From: Actinernus sp. WN-2022
Taxonomy: Eukaryota > Cnidaria > Anthozoa > Actiniaria > Actinernidae
Assembly (NCBI GenBank): GCA_030867875.1
Contig: JAOWCC010001589.1
Span: 148,835,745-148,899,744, forward strand
Reading direction: 5' to 3'
DNA length: 64,000 nucleotides
Positions 11,219-21,735 of the stretch are shown here, piece after piece. Each line of letters begins with the position of its first letter. Position 1 is the stretch's first letter. The translations under genes and the position numbers were made by a program. The notes beneath the pieces were generated by a model. It did not search any database. It worked only from the letters and a program-made list of their open reading frames with translations, and had not been told where the DNA came from.

Positions 11219-11487
11219 TACTTGGTATTTTAACATTTCAAATGCTATTCTTTTTGTTACAGTTTGTTATATGTGTTATATGTTTTTTTATATTGACTGT
11301 TCCTGTAATTCAGTTCTCAACTGCAAGAGGTCCAATATTAAAACACGTATTATTATTGTTACATTATTGTTTTTTCATCACAAACAAAATTGATATGCTG
11401 CAAAAAAAATCACCTTATAAAAAACAAAATTCCCAGCGATCAAATGAAAAAAAATAAAGGATTTCATCTTCGAATCTCCCCACCCCG

Positions 11488-11516
11488 CCCCCATCACTTT
11501 TCTAATGGTCCGTCCC
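11488..11516. repeat. Right terminal inverted repeat of the 8-kb transposon (U1)
   Basis: Reads inward as GGGACGGACCATTAGAAAAG followed by TGATGGGGG. Followed outside by TTA (11517-11519). Its left partner has been deleted in this unit. Confidence 0.88.
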
Positions 11517-11519
11517 TTA

Positions 11520-12470
11520 CCTCTAGAGATAATTAGCGAAGGGCTCCATGTGGTCATGTGTGGGCTTCCTAGTCAGCTAGCTAATGTTGGTGTACATATC
11601 ATGTGTCCTATCTTTAATGATGCTACACGATGAAGAAATTTAGAGAAGTTGGGGAAGCAAAGAAAAAAAGTGTCAATATCAAAACTAAAACAACCTCTGA
11701 GTTAAAGTGCTACATGCCGGACCATTGAAGTAGCAAGAAACTGGCATATTTCCACGCCGCTTGCGGAGCTCGGTATGTAAGTTTATATGTACACAAATAG
11801 AAAACCACTCAAAGTTGTCAAAGAGGTGCTTAGTCAAGACATCAAAGATAAGATGGGAAGGAAAATATATCGAAAGCCGGAAAGGCGAGCATTTGCAAAG
11901 ATAAGACTTATTAATGTTGTATTGTTTCAGCACGTGCTTCAATTGACGCGTAATTTCGAAATACAGTATCGGTACCGAAAGACTCGGAATCGGAAATAAG
12001 TATCTGTGCTGAAAGAATGTATCAGTCTTTGATCTGTCAGATGACCTTCCAAATTGCTATTTTCAGTACTGCAGCCACCACCACAACCGATTAAACCTGA
12101 TCGCTACGCGCTAGGAAAAGCACGGTTTTCTGCATTCGCTTAATAAACAGCCAAACGAACTTTGAAGCGATTGCAAATAGCCGGGGCATTATTAAAATCC
12201 TAATGAAAGTTCATTAAAACTTTACTAAAACACGGACTAATGATAGATACATGTAGGAGATTTAAAACATTGTACTGTAGATCGAAATGTTTGTTTGTTT
12301 AGTTATATGCGTGCAAGGGCCGATTCTCATTCTATCGGCACCGATTCAATCGGGTGGACCTTCAGTGTCATCGGAATCGGATCTATTACCGAATGATCGG
12401 AATCGGTCAGGACCGATTCCGATATTTGGACGCGCTCCCTAATATAGGCCAAGAACTAGTTGCCAACAAT
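11520..12470. other. Non-coding unit region after the transposon site (U1)
   Basis: No supported gene; short open frames on both strands near 11700-12000 lack recognisable domains. The part near 11950-12440 is rich in GGAATCGG/CCGATTCC words and short palindromes (for example CGATTCAATCG), probably an old MITE or satellite remnant. Confidence 0.5.
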
Positions 12471-12990
12471 TTATCCGAAAGGCCAGAATCCGCAACTAGG
12501 TGTTCCAAGTCCAAAAAGATGAACACTCGCTGATCCTGGGAGGAATGTTTCTTCATGGAGAAGTATGTCACAGCAGCCAATCACAAAGTCCTGGAGACCA
12601 CCAGAATCCTCTAAAAACAACGGCCACCATGGAGCCGAAGGCCGAAATGGGACAACTAAAGTGCCACACTCGAGTCCATAAATCATATGTCTCAAAACTC
12701 TAGGAATGAGAAAAATCGGAAGAACAAGCCAGTTATTCTCTCCTGACCATGCGACGGTAAAAGAGTCCACACATTCACATCCTGGGCAGAGCCACCGTGA
12801 ACAGAAACGCAGTAACTGCTTTGAATGCATGCTAGCAAAGCGGTCAACAATGTGTGTGTCCCCATATGGAATCCAACTCCCGAAAATGTATAGGGTTAAG
12901 CATCCAATCATCAGTTTCGATTACACGTGACCAGTAGTGTGCACGACAATTGAGGTGACGTGGAATCCACTCAGGGAAGAGTAACTGTTT
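12471..12990 (-). pseudogene. Fragment of a YR-retroelement polyprotein (U1)
   Basis: Minus-strand frames give PEWIPRHLNCRAHYWSRV, then after a frame change VDRFASMHSKQLLRF, CPGCECVDSFTVAWSGENNW and ECGTLVVPFRPSAPWWPL. This series is typical of the segment following RNase H in DIRS-like and related retroelement polyproteins. No reverse transcriptase or recombinase domain remains nearby. It is present at the same place in all five units, so it predates the array. Confidence 0.68.
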
Positions 12991-13107
12991 GACTATCATT
13001 TCAAAATACAGTAGAGTGATTTAAACAAACTTAACAGGGTATTATTAACAAGAAAATAATGTACACTATTAGACCGTAACTCCTGTTTTCTTTTGTTCCT
13101 GCAGCAA

Positions 13108-15365
13108 TTATAAACACTGACTATTATCACTGTTAGTATCGAAACAATGCCCACATTTATTGAAATCACTCTGCATGGACAAACCGTTACCATGTCTTAT
13201 TCCTATACAGTTTAACTGTGAAATAGAACTGATATATAAGCACTCAACATAACATAACAAAGTCATTTCTTCATAACAAAGTCGGCACTTCATGTTAATT
13301 GCTTCACGAAAAGTAGGTGTCATAACAACAAGTGGAAATTCAGCTGGATAGCGCTTCTTAGCGACTTCAAAAATATTTTTCATCCGGGCAGGAGAAAGAG
13401 CTGATTTGCTTTTTACAATTCATTTCTTTGTACTTTCTAGAACCACCCGCTAAGCTAGACATACTTAGTTCTTTTTTATTGGAGGAGCCGTCCAGCAATT
13501 TACAAACAAAGGTGGTACAATTGTTTGAATTAGCAACAGCATAAGTTAGAAATTCCTTTGAAATTTGACCTCTATTTGGCATGCTAGCATTGATACCTGT
13601 GGGAAAACGTTCCTGGAGTTCTACGTTAGGTGACCTAACATCACTGGTAGCAGCAGCAAAAGTTAGAAATTCCTTTGAAATCTGACCTATTTGGCATACT
13701 AGCATTGCCACCTGTGGGAAAACATTCGTGGAGTTCTACGTAAGGTGACATAACCTCATTGGTAGGCGCACTCGCAGCAATGGGCAGAATGGATGTAGAC
13801 AGTGGTGTGAGTGGATCTACATCACTGGTAAACGGTGGATATCTCTGACGGTGTGGCATAACCTCACTGGTAGATGTACTTCTCCCAGCAATGGGTGTAG
13901 GCATTGGAATTACTGGCATACTTTGCATACTTTCGGACTCCGGTTTGATGCCCTTCTTCATTGCCCTTGCGTGAAGAAGGTGATTTCTTTCTTTCAATAC
14001 AGCAAGCATCATGTTTTGGTTGGCCAATATCTTCTCCTGGGTGGCCTTTAATGTCTCCACCTGTTCGGTCAGCTCCATCTTTTCCAAGACTTCCTCTATA
14101 TCATCATACTTAAAAACATAGGAAAAAACCCGCAATAATTGTTGAAGTTAAGGATGCGTTCTTCCGAAAAAAGAATACAACGAAAACTAAAAGGTAAACA
14201 AAAATAAATACTCCCAAAAGTAGCGCTTACTTTCTAATTCCAGAACAGTGATATGTACACGATTTTGCTGTATTCATTTTCGGAATACTGACCCAAAAAA
14301 ACGCACCCTAAAAATATTTTTACAATATTCATGTTCACTGAAACTTATGCAAATTTATCTTACCGCATCGTCTTTTTCGTCTGCTTCTAAATACGATAGT
14401 CTACCCTTTGCTACAATCGTGTCCTTACTGTTATAAGAGTCGACTGGTGATGGTGGACTGGTCTCTTCGATGTGTGTTGTTATGGGCTTGTCGTCATCTT
14501 CTTTTTCTGGGCCATTTTCCAGTACCATTGCTGGCGGGTCATCAACATAATCTGTCTCTTCTCATTCATACTCTTCTATCACATACACATACTCATACTC
14601 AACAACCAAGTCATTTTCAAGTGTGACCTATAAATTAATGTAAAATGTAAACAACAACGGTTTTGAAAGCGTGCACTCCCCGTTCGTTAACGTTTTTTGG
14701 CGCCTGTTTAAATGGATTTTCGTGAAGATACGTTTTCCTGTGAGTGGTCATAAATGACGCTGAGCTATGTACGACACATATATATAGAATTCATTAAATT
14801 CTTAATTCAACTAAGATAAATATAAATATTTAGAAAAGTAGCATTACAAAGATAATTACAATTTACTTTGTTCTGTAAATTAATGGCAAAAAGCAAGAAA
14901 AGTAAATTACTGAGAAGTGTTAAATATTTGTACATGTACCTTTCCTCGGAAGCAGTCATTTTCTTTGACGGTCCCCTTCACAGCTGCCTCATTTGCGTCG
15001 CTGTAGCAAATACAGTCGCCTTTCTGTAGATGCTTTGGATGCTTCTATTTGGGAAGTGCCTCTGTAAAATAGGGTGCTTTCTATCCAATGGTCGTTCCAT
15101 CAAAGGTAACCTTACCATGGATATGGGAAGCGTAGAATTGAAAGCTTTTGAGTACCCAGCCCATTTTATATTGACTGTTTGCAATTGAGGGTCAAATTGT
15201 CGGACACTAGCGTTAAGCCACTGCCCAAGAACAGAATCGAATGCTTGTACTTGATCTCTTTGCTTTAATGACTTGAGTTCCTGTCATGATGCAATAAAAA
15301 AAATTAGTAATGAGAAAACAAAAGCAAAAACTTTAAGTAACGATTCTTACCTGGGTATTTTCCAT
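13108..15365 (-). pseudogene. BEN-domain gene, U1 copy (broken)
   Basis: Four exons: 15351-15365 (MENTQ), 14940-15280, 14364-14627 and 13108-14108. Exon 4 encodes a coiled coil (EQVETLKATQEKILANQ), a Pro/Ser/Thr-rich region, two copies of a 39-42 codon repeat and a C-terminal BEN-like domain (FVCKLLDGSS, then SPARMKNIF, FREAINMKCRLC). BEN domains bind DNA and chromatin factors. Lesions here: one base missing in exon 2 near 15046, TGA in exon 3, a 2-bp loss near 13687 and a 4-bp gain near 13425. Confidence 0.68.
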
Positions 15366-15612
15366 TGCACCTTGCTAGAAATAGTGTTTTGCGCGTCTAG
15401 TGTTCAGTAAATGTTGCTCGGTTGTATATCGGTGTCGTGCAATACAGGCAAACAAACCATTGACCAAGGGAAATTGTTGCCCAAGGAGGGAGGTCAACCC
15501 GAATACTTTTTTTTTTATTAACTAAAGCCTTCGATCACTCAGATAACAACTGGCACGGAACCGGCAATAGTAGGCCATGTTACCAACACACGAAACAATG
15601 AAACGACACTGA

Positions 15613-15649
15613 ATTCGATGATAATATTCTCGAAACACCAAAACAAGAA
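15613..15649. repeat. Right 37-bp inverted repeat of U1
   Basis: Inverted partner of 607-643. It lies about 250 bp upstream of the BEN gene start. Confidence 0.55.
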
Positions 15650-16544
15650 ATTATGCATCAAATTTTGTTTAATTAACCGGAAAACGGACTGAGACCTTTA
15701 GTTAGCGTGTTATAAAGCTGGCATATAATTATAGGCCGTATACTTATCAACATTCCAATCATGAACAGGACATGTCACCAATTAAACCATGGTTCATAGT
15801 TTATCAGAGAACTAGAGACTACTACAAAGTATATTTTAATACTACAAAATATCCCGAAATAATAGATTCTGAACAGAGAATTACCCAATCTTATGCAAAA
15901 AAAATAGTTATGTAATGCTCGATATCATGTTTATTTAACTGCATCATCCCTTGTTGTCTAGTTGTGTGTCGTGTTATTTTCTTGATTTGAACTGATCACA
16001 GCATGCATGCATATATGCCAGTGCAGTAGCTTCAGCGTATATCACGCTAAATAACCCTTTGATGTTGTCGTGACTTAATTAATGCACGCAAAGTCTCTAT
16101 TGGAGAACCTTTTGAAAATTTGACATTTCGAGACTCAAGTCTTTTCCAAGTACTATTCGCCACCCATAGCCTCCTCCGCTGGCACCTTGGTGTAAGAAGA
16201 AAAAAGAAAAAGAAAATACTAAAACCGGGCTTGGGATTTAAAGACAAGATGAAAGGCTGATTGTACGGTACTGGGTATATATATAATTACTACCGATATT
16301 TCGGTTGGCACGGCCAACCTTCCTCAGGGTACACAAGTTCCTGCACTTCGTCTGAATTGGTCCTTGCATTCAGTACATTACTTGGGATTTACTCTGCGTG
16401 CACGTACGTACATGTCACGTTAGTATAAAGCAAAGCCGAGTAAATGGTATGTCTGTCATCAAAATAAACATACCGCGACAGATTCGCGTGTTACAAACTT
16501 ACGGTTATTTAACCAAGGGACATTTATAACTTCTTTCGAATGTA
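15650..16544. other. Non-coding spacer U1/U2
   Basis: No gene seen. It contains a TATATATA tract followed by a small hairpin, GGTTGGCACGGCCAACC (16303-16319). The CCTGAGGAAGGTTGG wording on the minus strand recalls 3' ends of some retroelements, but nothing confirms that. Confidence 0.55.
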
Positions 16545-16581
16545 TTCTTGTTTTCGTGTTTCGAGAATATTATCCTCGAAT
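16545..16581. repeat. Left 37-bp inverted repeat of U2
   Basis: Inverted partner of 24618-24654. The two differ at only a couple of positions. Confidence 0.55.
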
Positions 16582-17457
16582 CGTTTTTAGTACAATGTAA
16601 CACCGTACCTGCAATGGAGGATAGGTGTGCCAACGTTTCTAATGTCAGGTCTTTATCACATTTCTACACAAAATTTACTCGCATGCATTCGATCACTGCA
16701 TTTATGCCAATGGTGCTATTTTGCGCCCTCATGTTTCATTGTTTCACAGCGAAATATCGCATACATTCCTTGTAATAATCTAGAGCTTGGGCCGCGCGCC
16801 TATGCTTCTGGGAGTACTAATTTACAGACTATAATACAGAAAATGTGCATAGCCTATGCAAAAGTGACAACGGAAATAACTTCACCGCTCTAATTGGTGA
16901 ACTATTACAGTGCACACATGAAGCGCTACTGCATTTTGTGAATTCTAGCATGTAGGTTTTTCTGGTGCAATGTTTAATTAGAAACTCATATTCTTTCTGA
17001 ATTTCAATCAACTGAGGATTACTCTTTAATGCCCGTGCAGTACTAGAGGAAAAAGATTTTACGAGCTCGTGTTTAGCTTCATTCAGAGAAATTGCGTGAC
17101 ATGGAACACTAATAACTCTAATGGGAAAATAGTCGTAGTGTTGGCCTTGCCAATATTTCTTGGATGTTTCGATAGCATTATCTAAACAGTCTCCTTTTTG
17201 TTTTCTTTGCTCTTCCTCAGACAAGTTCCCGTGTTCCCAAGGTGATAATATCAAAACATCTAGATTTAAATTCTTCCACAGCCTGCCAAAATGTATTAAA
17301 TTGGGAGTACATTTTGTACTCCAGTCGGGGCCACCATCACAAATAATTGTTACTGCGCCTTTGCTTAATTGTGAATTTTGCCTTAGCATTTCTTCAAGGT
17401 GATCAACGTGAATAGCGCTTGTACTGTTATGGAACATGGAGGCAAACAGATACACTG

Positions 17458-18165
17458 TACCTTGGCATTCTACAAATATCAGAAATTAATTACCTACATA
17501 TTGCTCTATTTATGCATGATTATATTAATAATCAGTTACCTCAAGCCTTTCAAAATTATGCAAAACCAGCCTCCAACATACATAACTATAATACTAGACA
17601 TGCTTCAAAGAACCTCTTTGTCTTACCAGCCTCAACAAATTATGTTTTTTTTTCTATTAAATCAACTGGTATTAAACTCTGGAATAATTTACCAACTAGC
17701 ACAAGAGATCTCAAACGCTCAAAATTTAAAAGTCGCATAAAAAATAACTGTTTAATGGCCTACGTGTAAATTTTACCTCCTTTCACTTCACTTTACTTGT
17801 GATGAAATGATGATTAATGAGATGATACAGCTTAATGTACATTTCTTAGTTGTTATTGTATTTTTTTTACCATACATTAACAATCCTTAACTTCTTTTCA
17901 ATTAATTTATTTTATTTTATTTACTATATGACTATGATTACTTGGATTTATAGGCAAAGGCAGATCACACTACACATATTTATTTCACTTAATGGGGAGT
18001 TGACTTAGAAAACTTTTAGTTCCTTCAACTTCCCTGCGCCCTTTCCTATTATATATTTTCTTCTTTCCCCTTCCCCCCCCCCATATCTATTATCATAATT
18101 ATTAAGTGTATGTCTGTAAACTACCCAAATGTAAAGTAACGAGTGTGAAATAAAGAAAGATTGAC
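17458..18165 (+). mobile_element. 5'-truncated LINE (CR1/L2/Jockey-like) fragment, U2
   Basis: An open frame to the stop at 17769 encodes the tail of a non-LTR reverse-transcriptase protein: HNYNTRHASKN, then GIKLWNNLP and FKSRIKNN, which is the usual end of such proteins. A 3' UTR of about 400 bp follows and ends in GAAATAAAGAAAGATTGA. Orientation is opposite to the host gene. The same insertion, at the same base, is in U5, so it happened before those two units separated. The clade name is tentative. Confidence 0.82.
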
Positions 18166-18986
18166 CGAGGCCACTTAATTCTCTACCTTCCAAGCTCGTC
18201 CAGGTACGTGTTATCGTTATTGCTAGAGTGATTCGAAATGCCTGAAAGTAAAGGTGGTAGTGAGGAAGAAGGACTTGTGTGACTATTGGATATGCATGCG
18301 CGTTTCGGAGACAAACTCCGAGACCTACGATTTTTTGACTTCAGTAATATGTAACAGCGTGGAGAAGCTTGGCTCCGCTATATGGAAAATCATGGTCTGC
18401 ATAATTTGGTTGGTCATCAGTCATAAACAAATTACCTATGCTATAGTACCTACTGACAGCAAAAGTACCAACATTTACTTTGTTTTTATCGTCTGCAGAT
18501 ATTGCTACAGTTTCGTTCACAAACATTTCTGACAACTGACTTACTAAGTTTACTTGAGCACAGGTGAAATGAAAGTCCTTGTGATGTCTTATCACCAAGT
18601 CATTTCTCTTAGGAGGTCGTTTTGCCGATACAAGTCCCTTGTATCTTTTGGGAGCGTTTCTATTCCTCTGTGGCGGTAAAAGAAGTCGACGAATGGTTGA
18701 CGTAGATATAGCTGGAAGGTCTGGGATTCTCTGCAAGACATGCTTACGTATCTGATCACTGACGCCGTGGCAGAACATAGTATCTTCTCGTCGGCGGTCA
18801 TGTGCTGCTGCTGAGTGCTGAATTCTCGTACTATGTTGACAATCTGGGGAAATCTCCTAGTTATAGGTGGTCTTCCACATGGATTGGCAACTCCTGGTGA
18901 ATTAAAATAAACTAGTAATTTATGATACGTGTTAAAATAATTTAGCTAGACAAATTTCAAAGCAAAGTAATATGACTACTACTAAC

Positions 18987-19131
18987 CTGCTGCTGTAGCT
19001 GTCTCGTCCTCAAGTGGTTCATCATCACCAGAAGATTCAAACATCCAGCAGTCACCGTCACTATAATTATCTCTCTCGGTTTGAGGTGAATCTTCCTCTG
19101 AACTAGAAGCAAACATCCAGGTATCGTCCAT
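18987..19131 (-). other. First exon of the DDE gene, clear example (U2)
   Basis: Encodes MDDTWMFASS followed by an acidic stretch with a second WMFESSGDDE motif, then donor CAG|GTTAGT. The internal repeat of WMF-[AE]-SS suggests a short acidic linear motif. This exon is conserved in all units; U3 has a 2-bp loss and U4 an in-frame 30-bp loss. Confidence 0.6.
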
Positions 19132-19741
19132 TGCAGATTAAATTACTAAATTTATATTTGTGCTCTCATTTAGTTGAAACAACAAACGAATATAATTCGT
19201 AATTCTCTAGACGGTGATTTTACTGCACTGAGCTGGGAAAGGATGCCTATACCAACTACACCTTTCAGCATATCGATCTTATTATATAGTTGCGAGTGAT
19301 AAGTCGAATCGCATCACGTGATCTGATGACGCCGGATCTACATTCGCAATTCGATCGTTAACAAAGAAAAACGTATTTATTTTCATTAGAGCCCGGTTGT
19401 TCGAAACACGGATAAGCGGCTACACCAGGGCCAGGTTGTTCGAAGCAAGGGCAAAGAAAGAGAAAGATTTGCTCGAAAGCTGGTTAACTCAGTTTTAACT
19501 GTATGATAGTGTCAAATCTATAAATGTAATCTGTTGTTGGGTTAGTGATGGTCGGGCCACATGAACTGCCAATGGCGCGAAAATATTTTGGTATTAATTA
19601 GTTGGGTGGTTTGAGGTTGGAATTTAAGATTTTTTTTAAATGATTCAATTAATTATTCAATAAACCCAGCTACATCTATTTTAAAGCACATGATGGTTGT
19701 TGCTCTTTTTGATTGTTTGTTGTCTCCCACAAGAGCCGTTG
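19132..19741. other. Non-coding region between the DDE gene and the 96-codon gene (U2)
   Basis: No gene seen. Counterpart of 2482-3229, about 60 bp shorter near 19592. Confidence 0.5.
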
Positions 19742-20056
19742 TTTTATTGAAGAAATAACTTCTAGTCAGTGACTAGTTGCCATTTCTTCTAGGTTGTCCA
19801 GCTCATTTAGAGCATGGAGCAGCCTAAGTTGATGTCGTATCCATCGTTCGAGGAGGCCAACAAAGCTTGAGATGGCTTCTTCTAGTAGATCCAGTGACCC
19901 TAGCCCTGGCTGTTGAACGGCATCAGTGAAGAGATCGGTCAGGGTCTTTCCAGCGTCAAAGAACTCGCTGTCGAGGGACCGGAGTTCGTCGACAAGAGAA
20001 AGACTATTGTTGCGGATCTCATCTAGCGTACTTCTTTCACCTGCCATACTTTCCAA
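19742..20056 (-). CDS. Small helical 96-codon protein (U2)
   Basis: Start MESMAGERSTL at 20056, stop at 19766, and a minus-strand AATAAA at 19742-19747 just after the stop. The protein is Leu/Glu-rich and predicted helical (LSLVDELRSL, LLERWIRHQLRLLHAL), with no membrane segment or signal peptide and no family I recognise. The same frame is open in U2, U3, U4 and U5, with a handful of amino-acid changes among them. Conservation of the frame while neighbours decay argues for a real gene or a recent origin of the array. The 3' end of the coding sequence and the poly(A) signal are close, as in compact genes. Confidence 0.6.
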
Positions 20057-21230
20057 CTAACTGAGGGCTTGTTTGTGTCGGCCATGCCATGCATGCCGCG
20101 GCGTGGTACTTATCTCTAGAGATAATTAGCGAAGGTCTCCCTGTGGTCATGTGTGGGCTTCCTAGTCAGCTAGCTAATGTTGGTGTACATATCATGTGTC
20201 CTATCTTTAATGATGCTACACGATGAAGAAATTTAGAGAAGTTGGGGAAGCAAAGAAAAAAAGTGTCAATATCAAAACTAAAACAACCTCTGAGTTAATG
20301 TGCTACGTGCCGGACCATTGAAGTAGCAAGAAACTGGCATATTTCCACGCCGCTTGCGGAGCTCGGTATGTAAGTTTATATGTACACAAATAGAAAACCA
20401 CTCAAAGTTGTCAAAGAGGTGCTTAGTCAAGACATCAAAGATAAGATGGGAAGGAACATATATCGAAAGCCGGAAAGGCGAGCATTTGCAAAGATAAGAC
20501 TTATTAATGTTGTATTGTTTCAACACGTGCTTCAATTGACGCGTAATTTCGAAATACAGTATCGGTACCGAAAGACTTGGAATCGGAAATAAGTATCGGT
20601 ACCGAAAGACTCGGAATCGGAAATAAGTATCTGTGCTGAAAGAATGTATCAGTCTTTGATCTGTCAGATGACCTTCCAAATTGCTATTTTCAGTACTGCA
20701 GCCACCACCACAACCGATTAAACCTGATCGCTACGCGCTAGGAAAAGCACGGTTTTCTGCATTCGCTTAATAAGCAGCCAAACGAACTTTGAAGCGATTG
20801 CAAATAGCCGGGGCATTATTAAAATCATAATGAAAGTTCATTAAAACTTTACTAAAACACGGACTAATGATAGATACATGTAGGAGATTTAAAACATTGT
20901 ACTGTAGATCGAAATGTTTGTTTGTTTAGTTATATGTGTGCAAGAGCCGATTCCCATTCTATCGGCACCGATTCAATCGGGTGGACCTTCAGTGTCATCG
21001 GAATCGGATCTATTACCGAATGATCGGAATCGGTCAGGACCGATTCCGATATTTGGACGCGCTCCCTAATATAGGCCAAGAACTAGTTGCCAACAATTTA
21101 TCCGAAAGGCCAGAATCCGGCAACTAGGTGTTCCAAGTCCAAAAAGATCAGCACTCGCTGATCCTGGAAGGAATGTTTCTTCATGGAGAGGTATGTCACA
21201 GCAGCCAATCACAAAGTTCTGTAGACCACC
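20057..21230. other. Non-coding unit region with transposon empty site (U2)
   Basis: The TTA at 20110-20112 is the uninterrupted target of the 8-kb transposon. A 34-bp tandem duplication (20559-20592 and 20593-20626, GTATCGGTACCGAAAGACT type) is single-copy in U1 and U3 and double in U4 and U5. The rest matches 11520-12470; no supported gene. Confidence 0.6.
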
Positions 21231-21620
21231 CTAATCCTCTAAAAACAACGGCCACCATGGAACCGAAGGCCAAAATGGGACAACTAAAGTGCCACACTCG
21301 AGTCCATAAATCATATGTCTCAAAACTCTAGGAATGAGAAAAATCGGAGGAACAAGCCAGTTATTCTCTCCTGACCATGCGACGGTAAAAGAGTCCACAC
21401 ATTCACATCCTGGGCAGAGCCACCGTGAACAGAAACGCAGTAACTGCTTTGAATGCATGCTAGCAAAGCGGTCAACAATGTGTGGGTCCCCATATGGAAT
21501 CCAACTCCCGAAAATGTATAGGGTTAAGCATCCAATCATCAGTTTCGATTACACGTGACCAGTAGTGTGCACGACAATTGAGGTGACGTGGAATCCACTC
21601 AGGGAAGAGTAACTGTTTGA
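21231..21620 (-). pseudogene. Fragment of a YR-retroelement polyprotein (U2)
   Basis: Same fragment as in U1 (SRWLCPGCECVDSFTVAWSG, then NNWLVPPIFLIPRVLRH). The reading frame is cut shorter by a stop near 21231. Confidence 0.66.
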
Positions 21621-21735
21621 CTATCATTTCAAAATACAGTAGAGTGATTTAAACAAACTTAACAGGGTATTATTAACAAGAAAATAATGTACACTATTAG
21701 ACCGTAACTCCTGTTTTCTTTTGTTCCTGCAGCAA

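Larger units (their letters stand above)
3390..11516. mobile_element. 8-kb TTA-type DNA transposon, left-truncated copy in U1
   Basis: Collinear with the complete element at 28484-36506 but missing its left terminal repeat and the first roughly 170 bp. The right terminal repeat (11488-11516) and the TTA after it (11517-11519) are kept. It contains the SAM gene (broken) and the intact six-exon plus-strand gene, plus a MITE in intron 3 that U3 lacks. Confidence 0.85.
1..15902. repeat. Tandem macro-repeat unit U1
   Basis: First complete unit of the array. It begins with the same AATAGTTATGTAATGCTCGA block that recurs at 15903, 24908, 46585, 53889 and 63451. Order: spacer, DDE transposase pseudogene, truncated 96-codon gene, left-truncated 8-kb transposon, retroelement fragment, BEN gene. 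It is long because of the transposon. Unit starts are where the window happens to begin; the true repeat edges are arbitrary in a tandem array. Confidence 0.93.
16829..19131 (-). pseudogene. DDE-type transposase pseudogene, U2 copy (split by LINE)
   Basis: Exon 1 is 18987-19131 and exon 2 starts at 18893. Here the frame through IPDLPAISTSTIRRLLLPP is open, and the codon that is TAA in U1, U3 and U4 is CAA (Gln), so this shows the ancestral reading at both places. The gene is nevertheless cut at 18166-17457 by a LINE insertion that replaced about 14 bp, and a small indel near 18355 shifts the frame after YSGAKL. The C-terminal part (ICDGGPDW to the Cys cluster) is open at 16829-17457. Confidence 0.7.

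Noticed and set aside
11787..11999. Plus-strand 70-codon frame (RKPLKVVKEVLSQ...) and its antisense counterpart
   Set aside because: Present in most units but without domain, splice sites or poly(A) signal, and U4 breaks it with a single-base loss. Left as non-coding.
15650..16544. Penelope-like or other retroelement 3' end in the spacer
   Set aside because: Only short wording resemblance (CCTGAGGAAGGTTGG); no coding sequence or ribozyme fold that I can support.
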